Shown one piece after another: positions 14,644 through 23,149 of a DNA stretch of 40,584 bases. Location of the stretch: positions 1 to 40,584 of IMG/VR virus record IMGVR_UViG_3300047586_000007. One strand, written 5' to 3'. Position 1 is the stretch's first letter, and each line of letters starts with the position of its first letter. The notes under the pieces were generated by a model. It was given only the letters and a program-made list of their open reading frames with translations. It was not told the DNA's origin and ran no database searches. This DNA is from a virus. The translations under genes were made by a program, and so were the position numbers.

Positions 14644-16086
14644 TTATAAACAAACACATGAAGTGCACGCCACCCCAACGAGAGTTACGCATTTCCCTAA
14701 ACGTCCCGTTGAACACCAACACACAACAGTACCATCTGTTGGCGCTCCGGTTGATTGAAAATTAACCGCCCGCACCGTCCCGCCCACGTCCAGCGCCTGG
14801 CCAGGCCACGCGCTTCCTATACCAACATTGCCGCCGCCATTAACGATCAAATTACCGCCTGCTGCTGTCCAGGTACCAATGCCTACATTGCCGCTGGTTA
14901 TAGCAAGTCTCGTCTGGGGAGTGGTCGTTCCTATACCAATATAACCAGCTGAATTAATTCTCAGTTGCTCGTAGGTCGAAGTATCAGTTGCACCGGTATA
15001 CACAGAAAATTGGTTATATTTAATTATTGCCACAAACCCACTCCCCCCTTTGTTTAAAACCTCAAAATCACTTCCGTTGGGAGTATAAAGCATCCTATCC
15101 GCACCTCCAGAGGCAGCTGTCTGTTCAAATAATTTTGACCCTCCGCCCCAAAGCAAACCTTTTGTACCGGCGAATCCAATATTGGAATCTAATTGCACGG
15201 CTCCGTTTGTGTGAAAACTACCATTGACATCGAGAATATATTGCGGGAGCACCGTCCCAATCCCTATATTCCCCGAAGGAAAAACAATTAATCCAGGAGC
15301 AGAAGCCAGCGTCCCCGCAACCTCAAGAGTCGCCCGCGGCACCCAGGTGCCGATCCCCACGTTCCCATTCATGACCGACAGAGCCGCGCCGCCAGTGATC
15401 GTTGTGCCGATGCCGACATTGCCGCCGGCCAGGGACTCGTCGGTCGTGTTTTGCACGGCCCACAAGGCCGACGTCGCCGCTGTTGTCTGCGTGGTGCCGT
15501 CCTGGAACTTGTACGCCACGGCCCGTACCGTCCCGCCGACGTCCAGCGCCTGGCCGGGCGTGACCGTTCCAACACCGACATTTCCTAGCGAGGTCACAAT
15601 AAACGGCGAGGCCGGGGCCAGAGTGCCGGACACGTCTAACTGCGCCCGGGGCGCGGCGGTGCCAATGCCTACATTGCCATCTGTAGTAAAGACTGTTGGA
15701 GTTTGAATGCTTCCAATAAATATTCTTTTCCCAGAAGATGTTATTCCAAAATCTCCAGAAACGGCATTATTATAAGTATATGTTGCGGCACCAATTCTTC
15801 CAAGATTTGATCCTGAAGATTGAAGAAGAATTAAAGGAATATTTGTTCCGTTAGAATTTATCTCTAATGGTTCCCTCGGAGATACTGTTCCGATCCCGAC
15901 ATTACCAAAAGAGTCTACTAAAAGACGAAATCCTGTAAACGAGCCTGGAATGTCAATCTTTCCAGCAGGAACGGAGGTTCCAATGCCGACGTTTCCAGTT
16001 ACATAAAGATTTCCTGTTATATTCTGTCCAGCAAAGGAAGCCGTGGAAATAATAAATAAGCTAAGAAGTAATAGAAGTTTTTTCAA
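14644..16086 (-). CDS. Secreted GNVGIGT-repeat protein with signal peptide
   Basis: 480 residues. The N-terminus MKKLLLLLSLFIISTASFAG is a clear Sec signal peptide with an AxA-type cleavage site, unusual for a virion component. The rest carries about ten copies of a G(N/Y)(V/I)G(I/V)G(T/S) motif, mostly followed by a proline, separated by 20-60 residue beta-rich segments; two segments share PGQALDVGGTVRAV. The C-terminus is Cys-rich (CWCSTGRLGKC...CTSCVCL). It may be an exported fibre or a host-surface coat made by the phage. DNA of about 15,320-15,665 is much richer in GC than its surroundings, which suggests recombination. Confidence 0.7.
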   Translation of the reverse strand: MKKLLLLLSLFIISTASFAGQNITGNLYVTGNVGIGTSVPAGKIDIPGSFTGFRLLVDSFGNVGIGTVSPREPLEINSNGTNIPLILLQSSGSNLGRIGAATYTYNNAVSGDFGITSSGKRIFIGSIQTPTVFTTDGNVGIGTAAPRAQLDVSGTLAPASPFIVTSLGNVGVGTVTPGQALDVGGTVRAVAYKFQDGTTQTTAATSALWAVQNTTDESLAGGNVGIGTTITGGAALSVMNGNVGIGTWVPRATLEVAGTLASAPGLIVFPSGNIGIGTVLPQYILDVNGSFHTNGAVQLDSNIGFAGTKGLLWGGGSKLFEQTAASGGADRMLYTPNGSDFEVLNKGGSGFVAIIKYNQFSVYTGATDTSTYEQLRINSAGYIGIGTTTPQTRLAITSGNVGIGTWTAAGGNLIVNGGGNVGIGSAWPGQALDVGGTVRAVNFQSTGAPTDGTVVCWCSTGRLGKCVTLVGVACTSCVCL

Positions 16087-16357
16087 CCCAGACCCCTATC
16101 TCTAACCTCTGTATTAGAAGACTACTGCCAGATGGGACGATCCTCCAAGAACCATCTGTTACCTGATCCCCGAAATATAAACCTGTTATAGTCGGATCCT
16201 GGCTTAAGTTTATATTCACCGTCACCCCTGTAACTTTAAGCGCTCCGGTATCGTCAGAAAGTAATGGATATGCAGTCTCGGAGTCTGCGGATCTCTTTGC
16301 ATATATAGCCGCTGGCGCCGTGTCTGTTGAACTAAATACCTTCTTTTCATCGGCCAT
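16061..16357 (-). CDS. Hypothetical beta-rich structural protein (98 aa)
   Basis: Starts on a TAATG overlap with the tail-tube adaptor gene. The chain begins MADEKKVFSSTDTAPAAIYA and is rich in beta-forming residues, with a TGLYFGDQVTDGSWRI segment and no signal or membrane segment. Its place between adaptor and fibre-like genes suggests a head- or tail-decorating protein. It overlaps the start of the secreted repeat protein by 26 bases in another frame. No family named. Confidence 0.6.
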   Translation of the reverse strand: MADEKKVFSSTDTAPAAIYAKRSADSETAYPLLSDDTGALKVTGVTVNINLSQDPTITGLYFGDQVTDGSWRIVPSGSSLLIQRLEIGVWVEKTSITS

Positions 16358-16950
16358 TACGCGTTTACCTGATTATTATAATATTTCGCTATTTCCCAAG
16401 CGTCGTCATTTGTCTGCTGTTGTACGCCAGTCTGAGCATTTGCAGATATAGCTCTGGGCAATGAAACCATGTTATAAGATTGCGCAAATCGAGACGCCAT
16501 TGTATCTGAGTTTATGATCGCGTAGGATACATCCATCGCCAATTTATCGACAAACGCATCCACAAAGAAGGATGGGTATTTAGAAGGTTCATCTAAATAA
16601 TAGGTGTATCTCATTCCAAGATTCTGAGTGTCTGAATATATATAGTCGCCCTCTTCGCGCCAAGTTGCCGTTGAATCACTCATCCCAAATATTCTTATAA
16701 CGTCGGCGGGTTTCTGGTATACGTAGATTTCGCCCGGATCTGTCCAATCTGGCGGGTCAACGACAAGGGATAAAATATTTCTCTTTGTAGCAAAATTCCA
16801 TTTTGTTTCGGAAAGTACGGATCTTAAAGAGGTCTCATATACCCGAGAAAGTTGGCGGGCATTATTACTCTGATCGTCAATATCTGTAATTGTAGCGGCG
16901 CCTAATAGGGTCAGTGCTTTATTAAGTATCTCTGTCTTTGAAATTGCCAT
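16357..16950 (-). CDS. Head-tail adaptor (tail tubular protein A family)
   Basis: 197 residues from the ATG at 16950, with GAAGGGG upstream; a longer start in the terminator region is unlikely. The opening MAISKTEILNKALTLLGAATITDIDDQ and the W-rich middle (LSETKWNFATKR..L) are typical of T7 gp11-like proteins, which form the ring between portal and nozzle. It lies downstream of the capsid gene and upstream, with others between, of the nozzle gene, as expected. Confidence 0.85.
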   Translation of the reverse strand: MAISKTEILNKALTLLGAATITDIDDQSNNARQLSRVYETSLRSVLSETKWNFATKRNILSLVVDPPDWTDPGEIYVYQKPADVIRIFGMSDSTATWREEGDYIYSDTQNLGMRYTYYLDEPSKYPSFFVDAFVDKLAMDVSYAIINSDTMASRFAQSYNMVSLPRAISANAQTGVQQQTNDDAWEIAKYYNNQVNA

Positions 16951-16970
16951 TTTAACCCCTTCAAAGAAAT

Positions 16971-17011
16971 GGGGAAGGGCAGGAACACATCCCACCCTTC
17001 CCCACGTTTTT
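16971..17011. terminator. Hairpin between capsid-associated and adaptor genes
   Basis: GGGGAAGGG (16971-16979) pairs perfectly with CCCTTCCCC (16995-17003) around a 15-base loop. On the plus side it is followed by ACG and five T; on the minus side by ATTTCTTT. It could attenuate leftward transcription after the capsid genes, or protect the 3' end of the capsid mRNA. Confidence 0.6.
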
Positions 17012-17480
17012 AGGTGTAACGAACAACGGTCGTAATCGTTCCAGCAGTCACCGACGGGCTGGCCGCAGTGAACAGCAAGAAGATACGATTAGTACCGCCA
17101 GTCAACTCGTACGGAATATTGCTAACTGCGCTAAGCGGAGATATCGCAAGGCCCCCGAATAGTGCCGCTGTTCCGAACGTAGTAGTCGCCAAGAACAAGG
17201 TCGCATTAGTTGTTCCACTTGCGATCTTTGTCCCAATAGAAACCGCATTTGTAGAGGTCGCGGACAAACTCCCCAACCCATACACATCGATTCCCACAAT
17301 CTTCTTACCGCCAGGAATTTGGGCAACTTCAAGAACCAGCCCGGTTCCGATCGTATTAGCGGAAGAATATGTGTAGGTATCAACCCACATCTTAGCAACC
17401 GTCTTGATGAAGCCGTCCGGGATAACATTGTCTCCCGTACCACCCGCATCGAACTTTGTTAAGTTTGCACTCTTAGCCAT
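17010..17480 (-). CDS. Putative capsid decoration/head protein (156 aa)
   Basis: Preceded by AAGGAGAATAAG. The chain is rich in Gly, Ala, Thr, Ser and beta-forming residues and lies directly after the major capsid gene, between two hairpins. That position and composition suit a small virion protein, such as a head decoration or fibre. It has no Cys, signal or membrane segment. The N-terminal KFDAGGTGDNVIPDGFI resembles openings of several phage head proteins, but no family is certain. Confidence 0.6.
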   Translation of the reverse strand: MAKSANLTKFDAGGTGDNVIPDGFIKTVAKMWVDTYTYSSANTIGTGLVLEVAQIPGGKKIVGIDVYGLGSLSATSTNAVSIGTKIASGTTNATLFLATTTFGTAALFGGLAISPLSAVSNIPYELTGGTNRIFLLFTAASPSVTAGTITTVVRYT

Positions 17481-17515
17481 CTTATTCTCCTTGTTTTGGG
17501 CCTATAGCCCGGATT

Positions 17516-17544
17516 AAAAAAAGGATATACCCTATAGGTTATCC
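17516..17544 (-). terminator. Rho-independent-type terminator overlapping the capsid stop codon
   Basis: Read on the minus strand: GGATAACC, loop TATA, GGGTATATCC, then seven T. The stem starts in the last codon of the capsid gene. A partial terminator here would make capsid mRNA more abundant than that of downstream genes. A second small stem (GGGC/GCCC around CTATA) follows at 17497-17513. Confidence 0.65.
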
Positions 17545-18393
17545 TTCGTTACACATAACAACGCGAGTTTCTTCCAGACGAACCGCGCCGATATTCAATT
17601 CATAATACACTTGCCAAGAATAGGACAGATCAAGGCGTTCATCAGTCCTAACCATAGGCTCAGCGGCCATGGCGGCACAGATACCATTCTTCTGGTATGC
17701 GATACCAACCAAGGTCGAAGCGCTAATAGCCGCGATTCTGGTGGACATAATCCAGTTAAAGCCCATCCATGTATTCAACTCACCACGGATAAGAGCTTTC
17801 ACGGAATTATAATCGCTCGAAGTCGCAGCTGTCGTATTCAACAGGTTATCCAACGCCGCAGGAGTCGTCACAAAATAACGATCTTCCATTTCAACGTCGT
17901 TATTATCGAGTTGCTGTTTAACTGCAATAACACGAGCGAGAGTCATGGAAGCCGCCGACATAACAACGGTGGTCGTTGTTACAATGGCAGTGCTACCAGT
18001 TTCGCCGGAGTAGGCAGTCGTAATAGCCGCCGTGATAATAACCTCGTCAATCTTACGACCTAAAGACTGAGCGGCCGCAATTGTGTAGGCGCTCTTAGGA
18101 TCGCTGATTGTTTTCAATTCGTCACCACGATCAAGCAAACGAGCATCGTGATAGTCGACCATCGTACCCATACGACGACCTAAAGAAGGATCATTATTCG
18201 GGGTCTGAGTATTGCGGGAACCTTTGATTTCCATTGCCCAAGCGCCTATTTGATCTTGATAAAAGACTTTACCGCGCACGTTGGGTTTAACAAAGACGGT
18301 GTTAATTAACTTCGAATACTTCTGCTGAGCTAACTGCATGATGTTCGTACCATACGCCTGTGCGTAGATAAGATTCTGTGTATCCAATCCCAT
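17539..18393 (-). CDS. Major capsid protein
   Basis: 284 residues, starting after GGGAGATACAT. Its pattern (an N-terminal helix MQLAQQKYSKL, VRGKVFYQDQIG, the R-rich RLLDRGDELKTI turn, EDRYFVTTPAALDNLL, KALIRGELNTWMGFNWI and a closing VRLEETRVVMC) matches the HK97-fold capsid proteins of many uncultured podoviruses. It is preceded by the scaffold gene and followed by a terminator-type hairpin, as is usual for the most abundant virion protein. Confidence 0.9.
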   Translation of the reverse strand: MGLDTQNLIYAQAYGTNIMQLAQQKYSKLINTVFVKPNVRGKVFYQDQIGAWAMEIKGSRNTQTPNNDPSLGRRMGTMVDYHDARLLDRGDELKTISDPKSAYTIAAAQSLGRKIDEVIITAAITTAYSGETGSTAIVTTTTVVMSAASMTLARVIAVKQQLDNNDVEMEDRYFVTTPAALDNLLNTTAATSSDYNSVKALIRGELNTWMGFNWIMSTRIAAISASTLVGIAYQKNGICAAMAAEPMVRTDERLDLSYSWQVYYELNIGAVRLEETRVVMCNEG

Positions 18394-18534
18394 ATGTATC
18401 TCCCGTTTTGGTTTAGTTAATCTTTTCGCTTACGCTCTGCTTATCCTTACGGGGCATTACTTGGGCTTTCGTACACTTTGCCGGGCACAAGGCTTGTCGG
18501 CACTACTATCATCAAGTTAAGAGGACCTTTCGGC

Positions 18535-19422
18535 TTATCCCTGTCCCTTGTTTACTGTTCTAATAAGAGAATTAACATATTCAATTGCCGCTTCTCGTTC
18601 TCTTGGCGTAGATTTCTCGCTGTTATATGCGTGATTCGGATCCCTTGCAATCTTCTGCCATTCTTCTCTGGCCTGTTCTGGGGCAAGAGTGAATCTTTTC
18701 ATGCTAAACTCTCCAACCTTATTTTCAGCGAACTGATCTCCTACCTTAGCTAAGAATTTAATACCACGCGGATCTTTGCTTAATGTCGCCGTTAGATAGT
18801 CGTTCATAGCCTGATCGGAACTGAACTTATTAATAACCATCTGCCCGAGTTCAACGTTTGTTTGATACGCGTCGCCCCAAGTACCTTTCAATTCATTTAT
18901 GGTCTTGGACAATTGATCTTGTTGGGTCTTTTGAAAATCAGCATATTGATCAACCGCTGACTTTGTATAAGTTTCCCAAAGACCCTTGGCTTGAGCAGGT
19001 GTTAACTTATGGGCATGAGCAATCTCTGCAAACTTGCTCTTATCAAAAGAAACGTCTTTCATTGCGTCCGGCAATGCCGGATCTGATAAGCCATAACCCT
19101 CAGCTTTATCAGGTATACCCATTGCCTTTTGAAATCTATTCCAACCTTCCACGTCGTTAACGTCTTTAGGAATGGGAACTTTTTCATGTCCTAGAAGTTT
19201 CTCAAGATTCGCATGAGATTCGAGGGCCTTCTCAAGTCCTTGCGGGGTATCCTCAAACTTTTGTAATAAAGGACTATCCCTAAGGTCTGTGCGAATTCCT
19301 GACTTCCATCCCGTCGATGTACTTACTGACGTTTCAACTGGCGTGGCCGATTTGGTTCCTGTAGATCCGGTCTGGGCAACGCTATTATCCACTGATGCTT
19401 CTGAGGTAGCGGTGTTTTCCAT
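18535..19422 (-). CDS. Capsid assembly scaffold protein
   Basis: 295 residues, acidic and helical, directly upstream of the capsid gene. The N-terminus is a low-complexity Ser/Thr-rich tail, followed by KALESHANLEKLLG, a VPIPKDVNDVEGWNRFQKAMGIPDKAEGY segment (here given by its start VPIPKDV and end KAEGY), and a basic C-terminus that contains the usual capsid-binding helix. These are common traits of podovirus scaffolds, which shape the procapsid and leave before DNA packaging. Confidence 0.85.
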   Translation of the reverse strand: MENTATSEASVDNSVAQTGSTGTKSATPVETSVSTSTGWKSGIRTDLRDSPLLQKFEDTPQGLEKALESHANLEKLLGHEKVPIPKDVNDVEGWNRFQKAMGIPDKAEGYGLSDPALPDAMKDVSFDKSKFAEIAHAHKLTPAQAKGLWETYTKSAVDQYADFQKTQQDQLSKTINELKGTWGDAYQTNVELGQMVINKFSSDQAMNDYLTATLSKDPRGIKFLAKVGDQFAENKVGEFSMKRFTLAPEQAREEWQKIARDPNHAYNSEKSTPREREAAIEYVNSLIRTVNKGQG

Positions 19423-19449
19423 GGTATCCTCTTTGTTATTAGTTATTAT

Positions 19450-19494
19450 TTACTTTTTCTTACCTTTACATTTGCCTTTAGCTTTGCAAGACAT
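19450..19494 (-). CDS. 14-residue lysine-rich micropeptide
   Basis: ATG at 19494 has an excellent ribosome site (AAGGAGG, then ATCAA) and reads MSCKAKGKCKGKKK before TAA. It sits alone in the gap between the small head gene and the scaffold. The strong initiation signal argues that it is translated; the peptide is basic with two cysteines. It could be a nucleic-acid-binding peptide or only a ribosome-loading element for the scaffold gene. Confidence 0.4.
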   Translation of the reverse strand: MSCKAKGKCKGKKK

Positions 19495-19507
19495 TTGATC
19501 CTCCTTC

Positions 19508-19750
19508 CTACGATTGAAGTCCGGTTGTTCCAAACGCTGACAGCGTCGAGTATGTAGGTGTAACAGTTTTACTTAACACCGCATTGCATGGATCATTATT
19601 CTGAGATCCAACATTGTTAAAATACGGGTTAATAACAAGATTCTTTGTAACTGAATTAGTAACGTTATAACTCGTTGCACAATCGTCTAAAACTCGAGTA
19701 ACCATTGATAAGCATCCTGCGGCAAAAGTGGGGCATATAGCGTCCGCCAT
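19508..19750 (-). CDS. Hypothetical protein (80 aa)
   Basis: Start at 19750 supported by AAGGAGAATAAT. A short, Cys-containing, Thr/Asn/Ser-rich chain (C at about 6, 13, 24 and 58) without signal or membrane segment. It lies among head genes between the Bbp19-like gene and scaffold. Family unknown. Confidence 0.55.
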   Translation of the reverse strand: MADAICPTFAAGCLSMVTRVLDDCATSYNVTNSVTKNLVINPYFNNVGSQNNDPCNAVLSKTVTPTYSTLSAFGTTGLQS

Positions 19751-19751
19751 A

Positions 19752-20009
19752 TTATTCTCCTTCTGATTGCTTAGCCATCTCCACAATTAGAGTTGGCGAT
19801 AGTTCTAATATTGTTTTTATGGTAGCAAGCACCTGCCGCTTACCGTCGTTGATGAGGGTCATATCTGGACTGTTTGGAGACCAAACAGATTGATACCAGC
19901 AACACGACTTTTCAAGAAAACGCATTACTTCCTTACCCTGCGGGGTATCAAAGCAAGCGTGCATGTTTGCTTTTAAAGCACCTACATCATTGATGTCTGT
20001 CATTTCCAT
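19752..20009 (-). CDS. Bbp19-like small phage protein
   Basis: About 85 residues from the ATG at 20009, two bases after the preceding stop. The segment FDTPQGKEVMRFLEKSCC ... VWSPNSPDMTLINDGKRQV followed by a long helix matches the Bbp19-type family, small proteins found in the head region of many podoviruses. Their role is not established; the position suggests head or ejection functions. A second ATG six bases downstream is an alternative start. Confidence 0.65.
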   Translation of the reverse strand: MEMTDINDVGALKANMHACFDTPQGKEVMRFLEKSCCWYQSVWSPNSPDMTLINDGKRQVLATIKTILELSPTLIVEMAKQSEGE

Positions 20010-20010
20010 A

Positions 20011-20361
20011 TTACGGAGCCACATACCATGTTGCGAATAGTGAAGTAGTCGTGCCACTCACTGTCGTCGCAGTAAAATTATTTGAAGCTGGTACCTTCAC
20101 AGGCTGATTGACATCTAAAACAGAGCACGCATATGCGGCGTTATAGATATCAAGAATAAGAATCCCTGAGCCAGTGGGCGCCGTAGCCCCAACAGACGCC
20201 CCAAAGTATACGGATCCTTGAGACGGCCCGTTACTAACAACAAGGCTTGTTATATATAGACAACCTGTAGCCGCTGAGGGCACAAGAATAACCGTTGATG
20301 CCGCAGTAACCGCAACGGTTGATTGTCCATAATTCAAATTATTTTCGATATTAAACGCCAT
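20011..20361 (-). CDS. Beta-rich structural protein (116 aa)
   Basis: Preceded by AAGGAGAGTATAT. The chain is rich in Val, Ala, Ser, Thr and Gly and predicts an all-beta fold (STVILVPSAATGCLYITSL, GSGILILDIYN, FTATTVSGTTTSLFATWYV). It follows the portal gene in the late unit, so a small head or decoration protein is likely. No catalytic residues or membrane segments. Family not recognised. Confidence 0.6.
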   Translation of the reverse strand: MAFNIENNLNYGQSTVAVTAASTVILVPSAATGCLYITSLVVSNGPSQGSVYFGASVGATAPTGSGILILDIYNAAYACSVLDVNQPVKVPASNNFTATTVSGTTTSLFATWYVAP

Positions 20362-20373
20362 ATACTCTCCTTG

Positions 20374-22080
20374 TTATTGTCCGCCCTGTGATGGCGTAAC
20401 GCCATTGGTCGGGGCCTTAGCCTTGGCCGAATTTAAATCTATCTCTGATCCCGTTTTTATAGCGTCCGCAGATTGTTGAATTGATGCAATCGCCTGGGCC
20501 TTTGCCGCGGCATTTGCTCGGGCTGTTCGTATCTCGTCAATCTCCGCGTCTGTCCTTAGAACCCGTGCAGGAGCGCCTACAATGCTCCAGGCCTCGTCAA
20601 CAACCTTATCCATAGATATTTTGTCCATGATATCCGGGGCCAATGGAGCCATCTGAGCCACCATAGTCATGCCACCAACCAGGGCGTTCATCTCTGATCT
20701 TCGTTGTGCCTGGGCCAACTGGCTTATGCAATCAATCTCAAATAATGGATCTTGTAAAAAAGCATCGGGCGGAGGGGGCAACTTCCCTTTGCGGTACAGG
20801 ATCCCAATAGTTCGAATAATCACAGGATTAAGCATTTCACTTATATATCGACCAACGGCCGGACCTAACATAGTCATCTTCTCGCTGATTCGTTCCATAA
20901 CCTCGGGGTTATTCATTTGCTTTGTAATTCCATCGAAGGCTAGGAAGACATCGTTATACATCAACGCCTTTACCTTCTGGCTGTAATACTCAATGGATGT
21001 CATGCCAACCTGTGGATTTCCGTAATTACCAAAGGTGAATATGTCCTTTGCTTCCATCTTGTTCTTGTTGTAATAATTGACAGCCCTAGGGTTTTGATTG
21101 AACGGCATAATAAAAGCGTTGTCAGGCATTGCAACAGGCGGATCTGTATGTTTCATCATCATGCGTAGATTCGTCTTAGCCATGGCGTTAAGAATGCGGG
21201 CAAAAGGAAGCGCCTTCATCGCTGGTGAGAATCCCCAAGGCATGAATGGACGTTTATCAAACCTATGACAGAAAGCTGGAAATTCCATGTATCCGCTCTC
21301 TGAAATAGTAACTTTCTCTTGATGATCTATCCAAAGCACCTCAATAGGCATGTTCTTCTTATCGGTCTTGTTTATATCTCGTCGCCATCGGGTAGCGATA
21401 TACATGATAAACTTGTACTTGGTATTTCCACGCTTTTCGCTGTTAAAGTCCTGTTGCATCTTCTCGCTTAAATTCTCAATACCAAACTTATCAGCGGCCT
21501 GGATAGCCGTGAATTCAAACTCAATGAAGTATTCGGATACTCTGCCCCTTGAATCCTCAACCAAGCAAATCTGACGGATCGGTAAGGAAAGAAAGCGCAC
21601 ATCATCTTCGATGTCATCTTCCTCAATCATGGCAGATGTTCCATAAACGCCAGACGCCTTATATGAGGTAATGATCTGATTGTAGAAATTACTCTTATTC
21701 AGGGTGTAATTGACCTGGTCCATCACATCTTCCATCCAGGTCGCGACGTCCTTATTATTCTTTAGTCCCGGACTCTTCGCTCTAATGGCCGCCCATTTGC
21801 TTGTAGGGGGCGTTAGATAGTTCATAAACCCGGAAGCCAGCACATCTGCCGACTCAAGGGTTGTGGCGTCATATAACGAATCTATGTTCAATTCCGTGCC
21901 TTGCGAGTAAGTGCGGTTAATATCCGGAGACTCAATATAGAAATAATCATGCAAAGTCTGCCAGTACGAGTCCATTGCCGCACGTTGACCCTTTAGCATC
22001 TCATAGGTTTCGATAAGTTGCTTCGACCTAGGCGTATTCATGTTTTGAGTTGAAGTCTGTTCTTCCATGGCCACTGCCAT
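20374..22080 (-). CDS. Portal protein (head-to-tail connector)
   Basis: 568 residues, the usual size of T7 gp8-like connectors. Family signals: RSKQLIETYEMLKGQRAAMDSYW near the start (helical, given in part), LYDATTLESADVLASGFMNYLTPPTSKW, a KMTMLGPAVGRYISEMLNP helix in the wing/stem region, and an Ala/Gln-rich C-terminal helix. It forms the dodecameric ring through which DNA enters and leaves the head. It follows the terminase genes and small head genes, as expected. Confidence 0.93.
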   Translation of the reverse strand: MAVAMEEQTSTQNMNTPRSKQLIETYEMLKGQRAAMDSYWQTLHDYFYIESPDINRTYSQGTELNIDSLYDATTLESADVLASGFMNYLTPPTSKWAAIRAKSPGLKNNKDVATWMEDVMDQVNYTLNKSNFYNQIITSYKASGVYGTSAMIEEDDIEDDVRFLSLPIRQICLVEDSRGRVSEYFIEFEFTAIQAADKFGIENLSEKMQQDFNSEKRGNTKYKFIMYIATRWRRDINKTDKKNMPIEVLWIDHQEKVTISESGYMEFPAFCHRFDKRPFMPWGFSPAMKALPFARILNAMAKTNLRMMMKHTDPPVAMPDNAFIMPFNQNPRAVNYYNKNKMEAKDIFTFGNYGNPQVGMTSIEYYSQKVKALMYNDVFLAFDGITKQMNNPEVMERISEKMTMLGPAVGRYISEMLNPVIIRTIGILYRKGKLPPPPDAFLQDPLFEIDCISQLAQAQRRSEMNALVGGMTMVAQMAPLAPDIMDKISMDKVVDEAWSIVGAPARVLRTDAEIDEIRTARANAAAKAQAIASIQQSADAIKTGSEIDLNSAKAKAPTNGVTPSQGGQ

Positions 22081-22081
22081 A

Positions 22082-22378
22082 TTAAGCCCCCAATAAAGAT
22101 TTCTTAGCGGTCGTAGCCTGATCAGTTAGGCCCATAGGACTTGTCCATATAGTGCTATTATCAGCAACTCTGCGACGTCTTGCATCAACTTGGGCCTGGG
22201 CCTGACTACCCGCCACTTCCTGAGCCGCCTTTGCGTCAGCAATAGCCTTATCATTGGCCGCGTTCATATCGTTTTGGGCGTTCTTAATAGCCTTTTTCTG
22301 GGCTGTTGCGTTTGCTGTACTCACAGCCGAAGTCGCAATGGTGCTAACTATAATGGCTCCTGATATCCAAAAGGACAT
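22082..22378 (-). CDS. Small head protein with N-terminal membrane-like helix (98 aa)
   Basis: ATG at 22378 with a GGGGG ribosome site. The N-terminal 25 residues (MSFWISGAIIVSTIATSAV) are hydrophobic, followed by an Ala/Lys/Asp-rich helix and an RRRR turn. The C-terminus SPMGLTDQATTAKKSLLGA is a recurring ending in podovirus head-region proteins. Its end, LLGA, is shared with the neighbouring protein at 22820. It may be an ejected or portal-bound protein; this is inferred from position. Confidence 0.6.
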   Translation of the reverse strand: MSFWISGAIIVSTIATSAVSTANATAQKKAIKNAQNDMNAANDKAIADAKAAQEVAGSQAQAQVDARRRRVADNSTIWTSPMGLTDQATTAKKSLLGA

Positions 22379-22379
22379 A

Positions 22380-22820
22380 TTAACCCCCAATTAATAGCTT
22401 TAATTGTTTTTTGGTTATTTTCTTATCAAATTGGTCTGTAACCACATCTTTAATCACATCCCGGGTATCCTTACGATCTGTTCTGTGAACAGTCACAAAT
22501 TTACATTCCTCATGGGCAAATATGATTCTCTTTGTTCCTGGCTTTGTCATCTGATAATGAGGTGCTTTGATTCTAGTGCAACCTTTATCCGTAAGTATTG
22601 AAGCTTTGCCTGTTAATAGAAACAATGGGTTTGGAACTTTATGTATTGCTGTAGTCATTAATGCGTGCTTAGGAATAACGCACTCTCTTATATAATATCC
22701 ATCTTCAAGCTTATGTTTAAACCCAACGTCCTTTGCGTTCATATTATTAGGCATAGATTTTAACTTGCGTTCTACGCTCATAATTCCAGCTTTAAAATCT
22801 TTGATAATAGCCTTAGCCAC
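22380..22820 (-). CDS. Cupin-like phage protein
   Basis: 146 residues. The middle (GYYIRECVIPKHALMTTAIHK, FLLTGKASILTD, KAPHYQMTKPGTKRIIFAHEECKFVTVHRTD) follows the small jelly-roll plan of cupin-like proteins, with candidate metal or ligand ligands in AIHK and AHEE. Such proteins are frequent near the terminase and portal genes of uncultured podoviruses, with no proven role. The start overlaps the preceding stop by one base. Confidence 0.7.
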   Translation of the reverse strand: MAKAIIKDFKAGIMSVERKLKSMPNNMNAKDVGFKHKLEDGYYIRECVIPKHALMTTAIHKVPNPLFLLTGKASILTDKGCTRIKAPHYQMTKPGTKRIIFAHEECKFVTVHRTDRKDTRDVIKDVVTDQFDKKITKKQLKLLIGG

Positions 22821-23149
22821 TATGCCCCCAAGAGTTGTTTGCGTACCATCTGAGCATAACCTGGTTGTCCCAAAGATCCGGACATGCTTGTTTGAGTCCT
22901 TTCACCAACCGATCTATTTCCTTTCCCTTTTACCTCGGCAGGAGCAGCAGGAGTAGAATAAGTTGTGTCAGACGATTGTGTTTGTGCGCTAAGGGACGGA
23001 GCACTTACCTGTAAAGTATTCTTGGATCCACCCGCAACGCTTACTGCGGGCTTAGCAAGGGCCTTAGTTGCAGGATCCATATAATCCTCTGCACCAATCG
23101 TATTTTTCCTGCCCACATTAGATAGTGCTGAAAACCAATTTCCGCTCAT
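22820..23149 (-). CDS. Hypothetical low-complexity protein (109 aa)
   Basis: Ser/Ala/Pro/Thr-rich and probably disordered, with no Cys, signal or membrane segment. The last residues YAQMVRKQLLGA end like the neighbour at 22082. It starts within four bases of the end of the GNAT-like gene. The disordered body with a conserved-looking C-terminal tail suggests a binding peptide for another head protein; that is inference. Confidence 0.55.
   Translation of the reverse strand: MSGNWFSALSNVGRKNTIGAEDYMDPATKALAKPAVSVAGGSKNTLQVSAPSLSAQTQSSDTTYSTPAAPAEVKGKGNRSVGERTQTSMSGSLGQPGYAQMVRKQLLGA

Noticed and set aside
15224-15706. 160-codon plus-strand frame inside the secreted repeat gene
   Set aside because: Its Pro/Thr/Val repeats mirror the GNVGIGT code of the opposite strand; it arises from the GC-rich patch.
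18413-18512. Two tiny minus-strand frames (21 and 14 residues) between scaffold and capsid genes
   Set aside because: Neither has a well-placed ribosome site; the sequence may only be the capsid leader.
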